A DNA stretch of 64,000 bases, taken from the NCBI RefSeq assembly GCF_907163125.1, contig NZ_OU015319.1:806001-870000 (forward strand). Reading direction: 5' to 3'. The notes beneath the pieces are model-generated. The model had not been told where the DNA came from and did no database searches. It was given only the letters and a program-made list of their open reading frames with translations. A program made the position numbers and the translations under genes. This DNA is from Cloacibacterium caeni. GTDB taxonomy: Bacteria; Bacteroidota; Bacteroidia; Flavobacteriales; Weeksellaceae. Shown here one piece after another: positions 25,489 through 34,168 of this stretch (the first letter of the stretch is position 1; the number at the start of each line of letters is the position of its first letter).

Positions 25489-25609
25489 TGAGTTAGTAGG
25501 GTTTGCTTTTGAGTAAATCTTTGTTTCAAATTAAGTCGAACACGTAAATATACACAATTCGCATAAATTTTCTCAAAAAAAATCCCGAAATTTGACTAAA
25601 ATATCTTTC

Positions 25610-26536
25610 ATGTCGCATTCTCACGATCACGGTCATAGTCACGTTCCAGCGCTAGATTTAAACTCTAAAAAACTAAGAAACGCTTTTTACATTGGGATTT
25701 TCCTTAATTCAGCTTTTGTAATTATAGAAGCGGGAGTTGGTTGGTCTCAGAATTCATTGGCTTTGCTTTCAGATGCAGGACATAATCTCAGTGATGTAGT
25801 GAGCTTGATTTTGGCACTCATTGCCTTTAAATTAATGTATTCAAAGGCTACACAATCTTATACTTACGGTTATAAAAAAGTGACGGTTTTGGTGGCTTTG
25901 CTTAATGCTTTAATACTTTTTGCGGCAGTGGGCGGAATTATTTTTGAAGCGGTTTTCAGATTTTATAATCCTCAACCTTTGCAAGGAAAAGTAATGGCAA
26001 TTGTGGCGTTTATTGGTATTATAATCAATGCGTTGACTGCTTATTTTTTCATGAAAGATAAAGACAAAGACCTCAATATTAAAGGCGCTTATTTACACAT
26101 GGCTGCAGATGCTTTGGTGAGTTTGGGTGTGGTAATTGCTGGTGTTGTGATTATCTTTACCAATTGGTTTTGGTTAGATTCTGTGATGAGTATTGTGATT
26201 GCTTTGGTTATTCTCTACGGAACTTGGAGTTTGTTTACTCAAAGTCTAAAATTGGCTCTTGATGGAGTTCCGGAAGGAGTAGATTTCAATAAATTAAAGG
26301 AGCAAATTCTGGGAATAGAAGGAGTGAAAGATTTCAAGCATCTTCATATTTGGGCATTAAGTACTACAGAAAATGCATTAACTGCTCATCTTCAAGTTGA
26401 AAAATCACTTTCTCACAATGAAATTGAAAAGTTGAAAGATAAAGTAAAACATGAATTAGAGCATTACAATGTGCATCATACAACACTTGAAATTTACTTT
26501 AACGACAGAGAATTCTTGGAAGAGGAAATGCTTTAG
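25610..26536 (+). CDS. cation diffusion facilitator (CDF) metal exporter
   Basis: 308 residues from the ATG at 25610; the upstream TTG is ignored because the histidine-rich N-terminus MSHSHDHGHSH is typical of CDF starts. Six transmembrane helices are visible with the metal sites of helix 2 (ALLSDAGHNLSDVV) and helix 5 (YLHMAADALVSLGVV). A C-terminal cytoplasmic domain with conserved histidines (DFKHLHIWALSTTENALTAHLQV) follows. The HxxxD type sites point to zinc export, as in CzcD/ZitB proteins. No metal regulator is adjacent. Confidence 0.92.
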   Translation: MSHSHDHGHSHVPALDLNSKKLRNAFYIGIFLNSAFVIIEAGVGWSQNSLALLSDAGHNLSDVVSLILALIAFKLMYSKATQSYTYGYKKVTVLVALLNALILFAAVGGIIFEAVFRFYNPQPLQGKVMAIVAFIGIIINALTAYFFMKDKDKDLNIKGAYLHMAADALVSLGVVIAGVVIIFTNWFWLDSVMSIVIALVILYGTWSLFTQSLKLALDGVPEGVDFNKLKEQILGIEGVKDFKHLHIWALSTTENALTAHLQVEKSLSHNEIEKLKDKVKHELEHYNVHHTTLEIYFNDREFLEEEML

Positions 26537-26587
26537 AAATATGAGTTATGAAATATGAAGTAAGAAGTATGAGTTTTTTTAACAAAA

Positions 26588-26622
26588 AAAAATCCTATTC
26601 AATAATTTCTGAATAGGATTTT
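26588..26622. terminator. bidirectional terminator between the CDF and transhydrogenase genes
   Basis: AAATCCTATTC / GAATAGGATTT, A-rich before and T-rich after, lying between convergent genes. Confidence 0.8.
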
Positions 26623-26648
26623 GTATTTCTGTGTTTTCTTTGAGAGTA

Positions 26649-28055
26649 TTACAGATTTTTAATCTCAGAGATTAAATCTTGCAAAACTTTTTTTGCATCT
26701 CCGAAAAGCATTGAAGTTTTTGGTCTGTAGAATAATTCGTTTTCAATTCCTGCGTAACCAGGTTTCATACTGCGTTTATTTACGATGACGTTTTTAGTCA
26801 ATTCAACTTCTAAAATAGGCATTCCGTAAATAGGAGAGGAAGTGTCTTCTTTTGCTGCAGGGTTTACTACGTCATTTGCTCCTAGAATTAACACTACATC
26901 TGCAGTTGAGAACTCTTCATTGGCTTGTTCCATTTCCATTAATTTTTCATAAGGAACATCGGTTTCTGCCAAAAGTACGTTCATGTGTCCTGGCATTCTA
27001 CCAGCAACTGGATGTATCGCGTAGAAAACATCTACACCTTTACTTTCTAATAATTTTTCTAATTCATGACAAGCATGTTGAGCCTGAGCTACTGCTAAAC
27101 CATAACCTGGGACAATCATTACTTTGCTAGCGTAAGTCATTAAAACTGCGGTATCGCTCAACGTGATTTCTTTCACAGTTCCGCCAGAAGGAGAAGTTCC
27201 GCCAGAAGATTTTGCGCCGCCTCCAAATGAACCAATCAATACGTTTAATAAAGAACGATTCATGGCGTTACACATTAAGATGGTTAATAAAGTTCCAGCT
27301 GCTCCTACAAGGATACCACCAGTTAACATTACTTTGTTGTCGTATAAAAATCCTCCACAAGCTGCGGCAACTCCCGTAAATGAATTTAAAAGTGAAATTA
27401 CAACAGGCATATCTGCACCACCAATTGGGAATACGAAAAGTAATCCGTAAAGCGTAGATAATCCAAAAATGACATAGAATAAATAAGCATTTTCTGGACT
27501 GAAAGTCATAACCAAATAAACTGATAATCCCAAAATAGCCAATAAAATAGCGATATTTAAGAATTGTTGACCAGGAAAAGCAAAATCTTTTTTAATGTTT
27601 CCATTCAGTTTTCCCCAAGCAATCATACTTCCTGCAAATGATACAGAACCGATAATTAATCCTAAAAGGATAATAGAAAGTGTTCCTAAATTTACTTCGC
27701 CAGTAGTATTGTGTGATAAGTGATTGAATTCAACCAAAGAAATTAAAGCAGCACAAGCTCCTCCCATTCCGTTGAAAAGGCTCACCATTTGTGGCATTGC
27801 CGTCATTTTTACTTTTTTGGCAGCAAGAGCTCCCACGATTGTTCCGATGAGGATTCCACCAAAAATCCAACCGTAATTTCCTAATTTTTGACCTTCTTCA
27901 TCTTGATAAAGAAAAATAGTTCCTAAAATGGCTACTACCATTCCTGCTGCTGCTAATAAATTTCCTTTTCTAGCAGTAGCTGGATTCGAGAGCATTTTTA
28001 ACCCTAAAATAAAGGTCACTGAACCAATGAGGTATAATATTGTAAGTAGTCCCAT
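26649..28055 (-). CDS. pntB: NAD(P) transhydrogenase subunit beta
   Basis: 468 residues. The first part has about nine transmembrane helices and the last 180 residues form the NADP-binding domain III, with VMIVPGYGLAVAQAQH, YAIHPVAGRMPGHMNVLLAE, VLILGANDVVNPAAKED and NKRSMKPGYAGIENELF. Together with the two alpha polypeptides it couples proton entry to hydride transfer from NADH to NADP. It is the last gene of the three-gene operon, 6 nt after the preceding stop codon. Confidence 0.96.
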   Translation of the reverse strand: MGLLTILYLIGSVTFILGLKMLSNPATARKGNLLAAAGMVVAILGTIFLYQDEEGQKLGNYGWIFGGILIGTIVGALAAKKVKMTAMPQMVSLFNGMGGACAALISLVEFNHLSHNTTGEVNLGTLSIILLGLIIGSVSFAGSMIAWGKLNGNIKKDFAFPGQQFLNIAILLAILGLSVYLVMTFSPENAYLFYVIFGLSTLYGLLFVFPIGGADMPVVISLLNSFTGVAAACGGFLYDNKVMLTGGILVGAAGTLLTILMCNAMNRSLLNVLIGSFGGGAKSSGGTSPSGGTVKEITLSDTAVLMTYASKVMIVPGYGLAVAQAQHACHELEKLLESKGVDVFYAIHPVAGRMPGHMNVLLAETDVPYEKLMEMEQANEEFSTADVVLILGANDVVNPAAKEDTSSPIYGMPILEVELTKNVIVNKRSMKPGYAGIENELFYRPKTSMLFGDAKKVLQDLISEIKNL

Positions 28056-28061
28056 GATTTT

Positions 28062-28370
28062 CTATTTTTTCTTTTTACTAAACATTTCCAGCATTCGATC
28101 TGTTACTACAAAACCTCCTACCACATTAAGCGTTCCTAAAATCACCCCGAGAAATCCTAAAATTAAGGCCAAGTAATTGTCTGGTTCAGCTTTTCCCATT
28201 ACAATAATTGCCCCAATAATCACTACTCCGTGAATCGCATTTGCGCCACTCATTAGAGGAGTGTGTAGTACACTAGGTACATGACCTATCACTTCAATTC
28301 CTACAAAAATCATCAGAATTACAATGTAGATGATTTGTTGGTATTGAGAAATCCACTCTATAATATTCAT
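28062..28370 (-). CDS. NAD(P) transhydrogenase subunit alpha, membrane part
   Basis: This 102-residue polypeptide is the small domain II part of the alpha subunit, with about three transmembrane helices (IVILMIFVGIEVIGHVPSVLHTPLMSGANAIHGVVIIGAIIVMG). The motif VLHTPLMSGANAIHG is highly conserved in transhydrogenases. In Escherichia coli this segment is fused to the NAD-binding part in PntA; here it is separate, the split form found in many bacteria (often called pntAB or pntA2). It is 12 nt downstream of the NAD-binding subunit gene. Confidence 0.95.
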   Translation of the reverse strand: MNIIEWISQYQQIIYIVILMIFVGIEVIGHVPSVLHTPLMSGANAIHGVVIIGAIIVMGKAEPDNYLALILGFLGVILGTLNVVGGFVVTDRMLEMFSKKKK

Positions 28371-28382
28371 AAAAATTTTGTT

Positions 28383-29519
28383 TTAGTTATTCATTGAAGG
28401 AGAGAGTATAGATTTTACTCTATCGTTAATAATTTCGCCATTGTGGGTAATACAAGCACCTTTTACCAAATCGTCTTCCCAGTTGAGGTTAAGGTTTGCA
28501 TCTTTGTCAATGATGAGTTGTAAGAAGTTCACCATATTTTTTCCGTACAATTTACTTGCGTCAGAAGGCATGGTAGATTGTAGAGAAGAATTTCCAATAA
28601 TAGAAATGCCGTTATAATTTACCGTTTCGTTATTTTTAGTAAATGGAGTATTACCACCGGTAGAAGCGGCTAAATCTATAATTACAGAGCCGTTTCTCAT
28701 AGAATTCAGCATTTCTTCGGTAATTAAAATCGGAGCTTTTTTACCAGGAATTTGTGCTGTAGTGATAATGATATCAGATTTTGCTACACTTTCAGCGATA
28801 CGTTGTTGTTGCTTTTGTTTGTATTCTTCGGTTTGTTCTACTGCATAACCGCCAGCTGTACTGGCATCTGCAGCGCCTTCTACTTCTACAAATTTAGCGC
28901 CAAGACTCATTACTTCTTCTTTTACCGCAGGTCTTGTATCGAAAACCTCTACTACAGCGCCTAATCTTTTTGCGGTAGCAATGGCCTGTAAACCAGCAAC
29001 TCCAGCTCCTAAAATAAGCATTTTTGCAGGAGCAATACTTCCTGCAGCAGTCATAAACATTGGGAAATACCTTCCGTAAGAATTAGCAGCGAGTAAAACT
29101 GCTTTGTAACCTGCAATATTGGCTTGAGAACTTAATACGTCCATTGCTTGTGCTCTGGTCGTTCTAGGAAGCATATCTAGAGAAAAAGTAGTGATTTTTC
29201 TTTCAATTGATTTAATGATGTTTTCTCCGTTAGATAAAGGTTGATAAACACCTAAGAGAATTTTAGAATGAACTTTGGCAAAATCCTCATTTTCAAGAGG
29301 ATGAATAGACAATAAAATGTCTGCTTGTTCTAATACTTCGGCTCTAGATTTAATTTCTGCGCCTACTTTTTCATATTCTTGGTTATTATTAAAGGATTTA
29401 TCACCTGCACCAGATTCTACAACTATTTTATTTCCTTTTTTAATGAGTGCTGCTGCAGATTCTGCAAGTAAAGAAACTCTTGTTTCGAAAGAAGGTTCTT
29501 TTAATACACCTATAATCAT
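28383..29519 (-). CDS. pntA: NAD(P) transhydrogenase subunit alpha, NAD-binding part
   Basis: 378 residues from the ATG at 29519 (MIIGVLKEPSFETRVSL); a longer frame adds eight unlikely residues that overlap the promoter box. The N-terminal alanine dehydrogenase/PNT domain is followed by a Rossmann fold with MLILGAGVAGLQAIATAKRLGAVVEVFDTRPAVKEE and the transhydrogenase signature around IITTAQIPGKKAPILITEEM. It binds NADH in the cytosol and passes hydride to PntB. First gene of the operon pntA-pntA2-pntB. Confidence 0.95.
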   Translation of the reverse strand: MIIGVLKEPSFETRVSLLAESAAALIKKGNKIVVESGAGDKSFNNNQEYEKVGAEIKSRAEVLEQADILLSIHPLENEDFAKVHSKILLGVYQPLSNGENIIKSIERKITTFSLDMLPRTTRAQAMDVLSSQANIAGYKAVLLAANSYGRYFPMFMTAAGSIAPAKMLILGAGVAGLQAIATAKRLGAVVEVFDTRPAVKEEVMSLGAKFVEVEGAADASTAGGYAVEQTEEYKQKQQQRIAESVAKSDIIITTAQIPGKKAPILITEEMLNSMRNGSVIIDLAASTGGNTPFTKNNETVNYNGISIIGNSSLQSTMPSDASKLYGKNMVNFLQLIIDKDANLNLNWEDDLVKGACITHNGEIINDRVKSILSPSMNN

Positions 29520-29540
29520 TTTATTAATTTTAAATATTTT

Positions 29541-29548
29541 CAAATATA
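29541..29548 (-). promoter_or_regulatory. -7 box of the transhydrogenase operon
   Basis: TATATTTG on the minus strand, 21 nt before the ATG at 29519. No well-spaced TTG was found. Confidence 0.5.
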
Positions 29549-29730
29549 AACCTATTTTTTGACAATCGGAAAATGATTTATTTCATGTACAAGTTATTAT
29601 TGTGAATGAATAGTATTAAAAATTATTAAATTCATAATCATTATGTAACATATATCACATTAATATTTCTAAATTTTTATTCTGCACCTTTTTTCAAAAA
29701 TAGTATCTTTACCAGCAAATTTTTTGAAAT

Positions 29731-30570
29731 ATGAATATAGATTGGAAAACGGCTAAAGAATACGAAGATATCACGTACAAAAAGTGCAATGGAGTAGCGA
29801 GAATTGCTATTAACAGACCAGAAGTTAGAAATGCTTTTCGTCCTAAAACCACTTCAGAATTGTATGATGCTTTTTATGATGCTTATGAAGATTCTAGCAT
29901 TGGTGTGGTTTTATTAACAGGTGAAGGTCCAAGTCCTAAAGATGGCGGTCATGCTTTTTGTAGTGGTGGCGACCAGAAAGCTCGTGGTCATCAAGGTTAT
30001 GTAGGTGATGATGGAAGACATCGTCTCAATATTTTAGAAGTTCAAAGATTGATTCGTTTTATGCCAAAAGTAGTGATTGCTGTGGTAAACGGTTGGGCAG
30101 TTGGCGGAGGTCACTCTCTTCATGTGGTTTGTGATTTGACTTTGGCAAGTGAAGAACATGCAATTTTCAAACAAACTGACGCAGATGTTACTAGTTTTGA
30201 TGGGGGTTACGGTTCGGCATATTTAGCAAAAATGGTAGGTCAGAAAAAAGCCAGAGAAATTTTCTTTTTAGGAAGAAATTATTCTGCGAAAGAAGCGGAA
30301 GACATGGGAATGGTAAATGCGGTAATTCCTCACGCTGAGTTAGAAGAAACTTCTTATCAATGGGCGCAAGAAATTTTGGCGAAATCTCCAACTTCTATCA
30401 GAATGCTGAAATTTGCGATGAATTTAACGGATGACGGAATGGTTGGCCAACAAGTTTTCGCAGGTGAAGCAACTAGATTAGCATACATGACTGAAGAAGC
30501 CAAAGAAGGCAGAAACGCATTTTTAGAAAAACGTAAACCAGATTTCGGCGATAATCAGTGGATATCTTAA
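29731..30570 (+). CDS. menB: 1,4-dihydroxy-2-naphthoyl-CoA synthase
   Basis: 279 residues of the crotonase superfamily with the MenB pattern: RPEVRNAFRPKTTSELYDAF, AFCSGGDQKARG, VNGWAVGGGHSLHVVCDLTLAS, QTDADVTSFDGGYGSAYLAKMVGQKKAREIFFL and the C-terminal FGDNQW. It closes the naphthoquinone ring of menaquinone from succinylbenzoyl-CoA. It is followed by menA, the next-but-one step, and the two are probably co-transcribed despite a repeat-filled spacer. A TATCTTTA box lies 20 nt upstream. Confidence 0.96.
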   Translation: MNIDWKTAKEYEDITYKKCNGVARIAINRPEVRNAFRPKTTSELYDAFYDAYEDSSIGVVLLTGEGPSPKDGGHAFCSGGDQKARGHQGYVGDDGRHRLNILEVQRLIRFMPKVVIAVVNGWAVGGGHSLHVVCDLTLASEEHAIFKQTDADVTSFDGGYGSAYLAKMVGQKKAREIFFLGRNYSAKEAEDMGMVNAVIPHAELEETSYQWAQEILAKSPTSIRMLKFAMNLTDDGMVGQQVFAGEATRLAYMTEEAKEGRNAFLEKRKPDFGDNQWIS

Positions 30571-30653
30571 TTTGGTTGACGGTTGTTAGTTGATAGTTGT
30601 CAGTTTTCTGAAATTATTTGCCAACAACCAATAACCAACAACTAACAACTAAA
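30571..30653 (+). repeat. menB-menA spacer with degenerate inverted repeat
   Basis: The left half is built of GGTTGTTAGTTGATAGTTG-type units and the right half of CAACAACCAATAACCAACAACTAACAACT-type units in opposite orientation. The transcript could fold into a long imperfect hairpin. It is not followed by a T run, so it need not terminate. Confidence 0.65.
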
Positions 30654-31583
30654 ATGATTGATTGGATAAAAGCAGCTCGTTTGCGTACTTTACCGCTTTC
30701 GATGAGCGGAATTATTATGGGTTCTTTCATTGCAAGATGGAAACTCCTAGAACAAGGAAAAACTTGGGACTGGACTATTTTTGCTTTGGCACTTTTGGTG
30801 ACTTTGCTTTATCAAGTTTTGTCAAACTTTGCCAATGATTATGGTGATGGCGTAAAAGGAACCGACCAAAATAGAATAGGAGAGGCAGAACAACGTGCGG
30901 TAGCTTCTGGTAAAATTTCTGCAAAGCAAATGCGAAACGCTATGTTTTTGTTTGCCTTTTTATCATTAGTGGCGACTTTAGTTCTGTTGTACAAAGCATT
31001 TTTCCCTTATTTTATTAATGAATTTTACACTTTTATAGGATTGGGAGTTGCGTGTATTTTAGCAGCAATTGGTTATACTGTTGGTAAAAAACCTTATGGT
31101 TATCTTGGTTTAGGAGATATCATGGTTTTTATCTTTTTCGGGCTGGTTTCTGTGTGCGGAAGTTACTTTCTGTTCACTAAATCTTTTGATTGGGATATGC
31201 TTTTACCTGCTTCTGCAATAGGTTTGTTGAGTGCAGCAGTTCTGAATCTCAATAATATGAGAGACATTGAAAACGACGAAAAATCAGGCAAAAAAACGCT
31301 TGCATTAAGATTAGGTTTTAAAAATGCGATGATTTATGAAATGGTTATTCTCATGCTTCCACCGATTTTGGTTTTGATTTATATGTTTCTTGAAGGTTTA
31401 GAAGAACAAGGAAAATATTATGCATTTATTTTCTTTATTACTGTTTTTCCTTTGACCGCTTTGCGCAGAAAAATGATGGAAGTAAAAGAACCAAAAGAAT
31501 TAGACCCATTCTTAAAACAAGTAGGAATCATTACTTTATTAATGAGTGTTTTGGTGGCTTTTGGATTGAATTATTTTGCGTAA
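30654..31583 (+). CDS. menA: 1,4-dihydroxy-2-naphthoate polyprenyltransferase
   Basis: 309 residues from the ATG at 30654; the longer frame would translate the repeat spacer. It is a UbiA-superfamily protein with eight to nine membrane helices. The first Asp-rich motif is NFANDYGDGVKGTDQNR (about residues 60-76) and the second is NNMRDIENDEKSGKKTLALRLG (about 200). These Asp motifs bind the magnesium-prenyl diphosphate. It attaches the prenyl tail to dihydroxynaphthoate to make demethylmenaquinone. The position after menB supports the assignment over other UbiA enzymes. Confidence 0.95.
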   Translation: MIDWIKAARLRTLPLSMSGIIMGSFIARWKLLEQGKTWDWTIFALALLVTLLYQVLSNFANDYGDGVKGTDQNRIGEAEQRAVASGKISAKQMRNAMFLFAFLSLVATLVLLYKAFFPYFINEFYTFIGLGVACILAAIGYTVGKKPYGYLGLGDIMVFIFFGLVSVCGSYFLFTKSFDWDMLLPASAIGLLSAAVLNLNNMRDIENDEKSGKKTLALRLGFKNAMIYEMVILMLPPILVLIYMFLEGLEEQGKYYAFIFFITVFPLTALRRKMMEVKEPKELDPFLKQVGIITLLMSVLVAFGLNYFA

Positions 31584-31633
31584 GCTGGAAGTCGGAAGTC
31601 AGAAGCTGGAAGATGAAAGTTTGAAGTTTTTTT

Positions 31634-31702
31634 GTTCCGTAGGAACGAAATGTGTGTAGAAAAAAAGTATCACAAAAAAAGCGTTCCGTAGGAACGCAAT
31701 GT
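31634..31702. repeat. two copies of the GTTCCGTAGGAACG palindromic repeat
   Basis: Copies at 31634-31653 and 31681-31702 share GTTCCGTAGGAACG followed by (A/C)AATGT. The first continues as GTGTAGAAA. The second lies directly before the start codon of the lipoprotein gene. A short direct repeat of GGAAGT/GGAAG units precedes them. Confidence 0.8.
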
Positions 31703-31707
31703 TAAAT

Positions 31708-32139
31708 ATGAAAAATTTATTCCTTTTATTCTTTTCGTTCATTATGATTATTAGTTGTAATATTAAATATGAAGATTCAAAAAATTGTTATGATGAAAGT
31801 TTTGCTTATTTTTCCAATAATAATGTTACTACTGTTGAAGAATTAGATTGTGAAGAACAAAAAATTGTAAAAGAGCAAATTAATAAAGCATTAAAAGAAA
31901 ATGAATTCGTTTCAAATAGTAGAAATGAAAACCAATATTATAAACAATGTGTAGTTTCTTATAATAAAAAAGGAGAAAAAATAATCTGGGTAAATTGTAT
32001 AAGAAAAAATATTGGTCATGAAAATGAATGGAAAAAAGGCATATTAGAAATGTTAGATGGGGGAGATAATTATTTTAATTTAAAAATAAATATAAGAACG
32101 AAAAAATATTATGAAATGTATGTTAACGGATTTGCATAA
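31708..32139 (+). CDS. small lipoprotein of unknown function
   Basis: 143 residues from MKNLFLLFFSFIMIISCN, a lipoprotein signal with Cys at residue 17. An ATG 9 nt upstream belongs to the palindromic repeat and is less likely to be the start. The mature part is very rich in Asn, Lys and Glu with four more cysteines and a C-terminal beta-like section (YFNLKINIRTKKYYEMYVNGFA). I do not recognise a family. It is more AT-rich than the neighbouring genes. Its repeat-framed position resembles that of the GIN-domain lipoprotein at 35.3 kb. Confidence 0.65.
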   Translation: MKNLFLLFFSFIMIISCNIKYEDSKNCYDESFAYFSNNNVTTVEELDCEEQKIVKEQINKALKENEFVSNSRNENQYYKQCVVSYNKKGEKIIWVNCIRKNIGHENEWKKGILEMLDGGDNYFNLKINIRTKKYYEMYVNGFA

Positions 32140-32154
32140 TAATATTAATTAATC

Positions 32155-32835
32155 ATGAAAATAAAATTCCTCGGACAAAACTGTTTTTTGTTCACTTATA
32201 ATGGTAAAAATATTCTTTCTGACCCTTTTTATAATTTTCAGAAAGAGCAAACAGGATTTGATATTTCTGCACAAAAAATTGATTATGTGCTCATTACTCA
32301 TGCTCATGGTGATCACATTGCAGATGTAAGAGAAGTGTTGCAACATCATCCAGATGCTACAGTGATTGGTCAACCAGAAATTTGTGGTTATTTTAATCAT
32401 CCTAATTCTATTGATATTAATTTTGGAGGTTCTGCCAAGTTCGATGACATGAAAATTTCTATGGTTCCTGCACATCATACTTCTAGTTTCCCAGATGGAA
32501 CTTATGGCGGTCAACCTTGCGGTTATATGTTTAGATTCCAAGGTAAAAACTTATATTTTGCGGGAGATACAGGTGTAATGGCAGATATGGAGTTGTTTCC
32601 AAGACTTTTCGGGGAAATTACAGCTGCTATTCTTCCGATTGGTTCACATTATACCATGTGTGCAAGAAAAGCGAGTTTTGCAGCAGCAGAATTATTGAAA
32701 ACCAAAAGAGTGATTGGTTGTCATTTTGATACTTTCGAGCCGATAAAAATTAATCACGATTCGGCGAAACAATTGTTTGCAGAAAGAAATATTGAGTTTT
32801 TGATTCCAGAATTGGGAGAAGAATTTGAAGTATAA
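32155..32835 (+). CDS. UPF0173-type metal-dependent hydrolase (metallo-beta-lactamase fold)
   Basis: 226 residues. The zinc-binding motif VLITHAHGDHIADV (HxHxDH, about residue 48) and later VPAHHTSS, YFAGDTGVMADM and CHFDTF give the usual set of metal ligands. The order of motifs matches the UPF0173 group of small metallo-beta-lactamase-fold hydrolases. The natural substrate is not established. It follows the lipoprotein gene by 15 nt and could be co-transcribed with it, although no functional link is apparent. Confidence 0.88.
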   Translation: MKIKFLGQNCFLFTYNGKNILSDPFYNFQKEQTGFDISAQKIDYVLITHAHGDHIADVREVLQHHPDATVIGQPEICGYFNHPNSIDINFGGSAKFDDMKISMVPAHHTSSFPDGTYGGQPCGYMFRFQGKNLYFAGDTGVMADMELFPRLFGEITAAILPIGSHYTMCARKASFAAAELLKTKRVIGCHFDTFEPIKINHDSAKQLFAERNIEFLIPELGEEFEV

Positions 32836-32871
32836 TTTTCTGAAAAATTTCAAAAAAAGACATAAAAAAAT

Positions 32872-32964
32872 GGCAAGCTACCTAAATCACACCGCTACGA
32901 CCGATTACCTTTGCTGCGTTCCCACCCTGGAGGATTCTCAGGAGCTGGTTGTTTAGGACTTGCC
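32872..32964 (-). ncRNA. ffs: signal recognition particle RNA, small bacterial type
   Basis: On the minus strand the RNA starts GGCAAGTCCTAAA and ends TTTAGGTAGCTTGCC, which pair to close one long hairpin. The apical part reads CCAGGGTG-GGAA-CGCAGCAAAGG: a GGAA tetraloop with the asymmetric and symmetric internal loops that bind Ffh. The RNA is followed by a T run (rho-independent end) and is preceded by a good promoter. The exact ends may differ by a few nucleotides. It targets ribosomes making membrane proteins to the translocon. Confidence 0.9.
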
Positions 32965-32968
32965 GTTG

Positions 32969-32997
32969 CAAAAATACTGAATTAATTTAAAATTCAA
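32969..32997 (-). promoter_or_regulatory. promoter of the SRP RNA
   Basis: Minus strand TTTG (32997-32994), a 17-nt spacer and TATTTTTG (32976-32969), ending 4 nt before the first paired base of the RNA. Confidence 0.65.
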
Positions 32998-33038
32998 AAT
33001 CTAATCTCGTATTTTCGAGAAAAATTTTTAAAAATAAA

Positions 33039-33617
33039 ATGAGTAAAAACGTTTATACATTTGGTTTTCTGATATTTATCGCAACCATGTTAGTGTTCTT
33101 TGGAGTGTATTTTTTTGGTTATAATACCAATTATTTTAACACAAGTATGCTTCTTAATGCATTTTTAATGCCTGCGCTTTATACTTTAGGTGCTTATTTT
33201 TCGGTGACAACTTACAAAAAAGAAGTAAAAGAAATAGGTTTTAGAGATGCTTTTGGTAGAGCTTTTAAACCGATGTTTATTGGTGGTTTTCTTTCCATGT
33301 TTAGCATTTTTGCATTTCTGAATTATGTAGATACAGATGCTAAAGATTTACTGAATCACCAATATGTAGAGCGTCAAAAAACAGAGCTTGACAATGAGTA
33401 CAACAAAGCAAAACAGATTTTAGCTAAAAAAGAAGACAAAGAAGAACTAGACAAAAAGTATCAAGAAAGATTGCAGAGTTTTGCGCCAGAATTGGTAAAA
33501 GATAAAGATATGTTTACCTTCAGAAACTTCACGTATTTTTTCGCTGCAGTTTTGGTATTTTATACTATTCTGTCTACATTCTTCGGAACTTTCTTTAGAA
33601 ATAAAACTTTAGAATAA
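33039..33617 (+). CDS. DUF4199 family membrane protein
   Basis: 192 residues with four transmembrane helices: two near the N-terminus, one near residue 85 and one near 170. Between the last two is a long charged helical segment (YVERQKTELDNEYNKAKQILAKKEDKEELDKKYQERLQ) likely to form a coiled coil. This is the DUF4199 layout common in Bacteroidota; its role is unknown. Its stop codon overlaps the next ATG (TAATG), and a glycosyltransferase gene follows, so the three make an operon. Confidence 0.8.
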   Translation: MSKNVYTFGFLIFIATMLVFFGVYFFGYNTNYFNTSMLLNAFLMPALYTLGAYFSVTTYKKEVKEIGFRDAFGRAFKPMFIGGFLSMFSIFAFLNYVDTDAKDLLNHQYVERQKTELDNEYNKAKQILAKKEDKEELDKKYQERLQSFAPELVKDKDMFTFRNFTYFFAAVLVFYTILSTFFGTFFRNKTLE

Positions 33618-34162
33618 TGAGTTTAAAAACTACTGTTTCCAGAAATTTGACGGGCAAAAAAGTTCTTACTTTTTTCGTGTTGTCAAGTGTGGTTTATTTT
33701 GCCATGATTTTTTTTACGATTCCAAAATTGACTGATTTTGCGAATGGTTTACAGATTTTTGACATGAAACCAAATGGTTACAGTTTTACTTATGCCAAAG
33801 AACTTTTAGGAAATCTAGGGAAGAGTGGCAGAAATTTTTATCTGTTTCGTCAGTTGCCATTAGATTTCGTATATCCTCTCTTGTTTATGATGAGTAACAT
33901 TCTGATTTTGAGTTTCTTTCTTAAGAAAATTGGCAAATTAGAATCTTGGTTTCTTTTGGTTTTATTCCCTGTAATTGCTGGATTTTTCGATTATTTAGAG
34001 AATTTCGGTCTTATTTATTTACTCACTTCTTATCCTAAAATCTCAGAAATAGGCGTGAGAATAATCAGCACATTTACTGTAATAAAAAGTCTATTTACAA
34101 GCTTATATTTTGTAATTTTGCTGTTCGTTTTAGCGATATTAATTTTCAAAAAAATAAAATAA
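33617..34162 (+). CDS. membrane protein of unknown function
   Basis: 181 residues with four predicted membrane helices (about residues 15-33, 85-105, 115-135 and 155-178). The motif GFFDYLENFGLIYLLTSYP in the third section is the most distinctive feature. I do not recognise a named family. It overlaps the DUF4199 gene and is followed after 6 nt by a glycosyltransferase gene, so translational coupling is likely. A link to lipid-linked sugar metabolism is inference from position only. Confidence 0.7.
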   Translation: MSLKTTVSRNLTGKKVLTFFVLSSVVYFAMIFFTIPKLTDFANGLQIFDMKPNGYSFTYAKELLGNLGKSGRNFYLFRQLPLDFVYPLLFMMSNILILSFFLKKIGKLESWFLLVLFPVIAGFFDYLENFGLIYLLTSYPKISEIGVRIISTFTVIKSLFTSLYFVILLFVLAILIFKKIK

Positions 34163-34168
34163 TTTTTA

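Noticed and set aside
27163-27450. Proline-rich open frame on the plus strand
   Set aside because: It is the antisense of pntB; its composition is explained by the codons of the membrane helices opposite.
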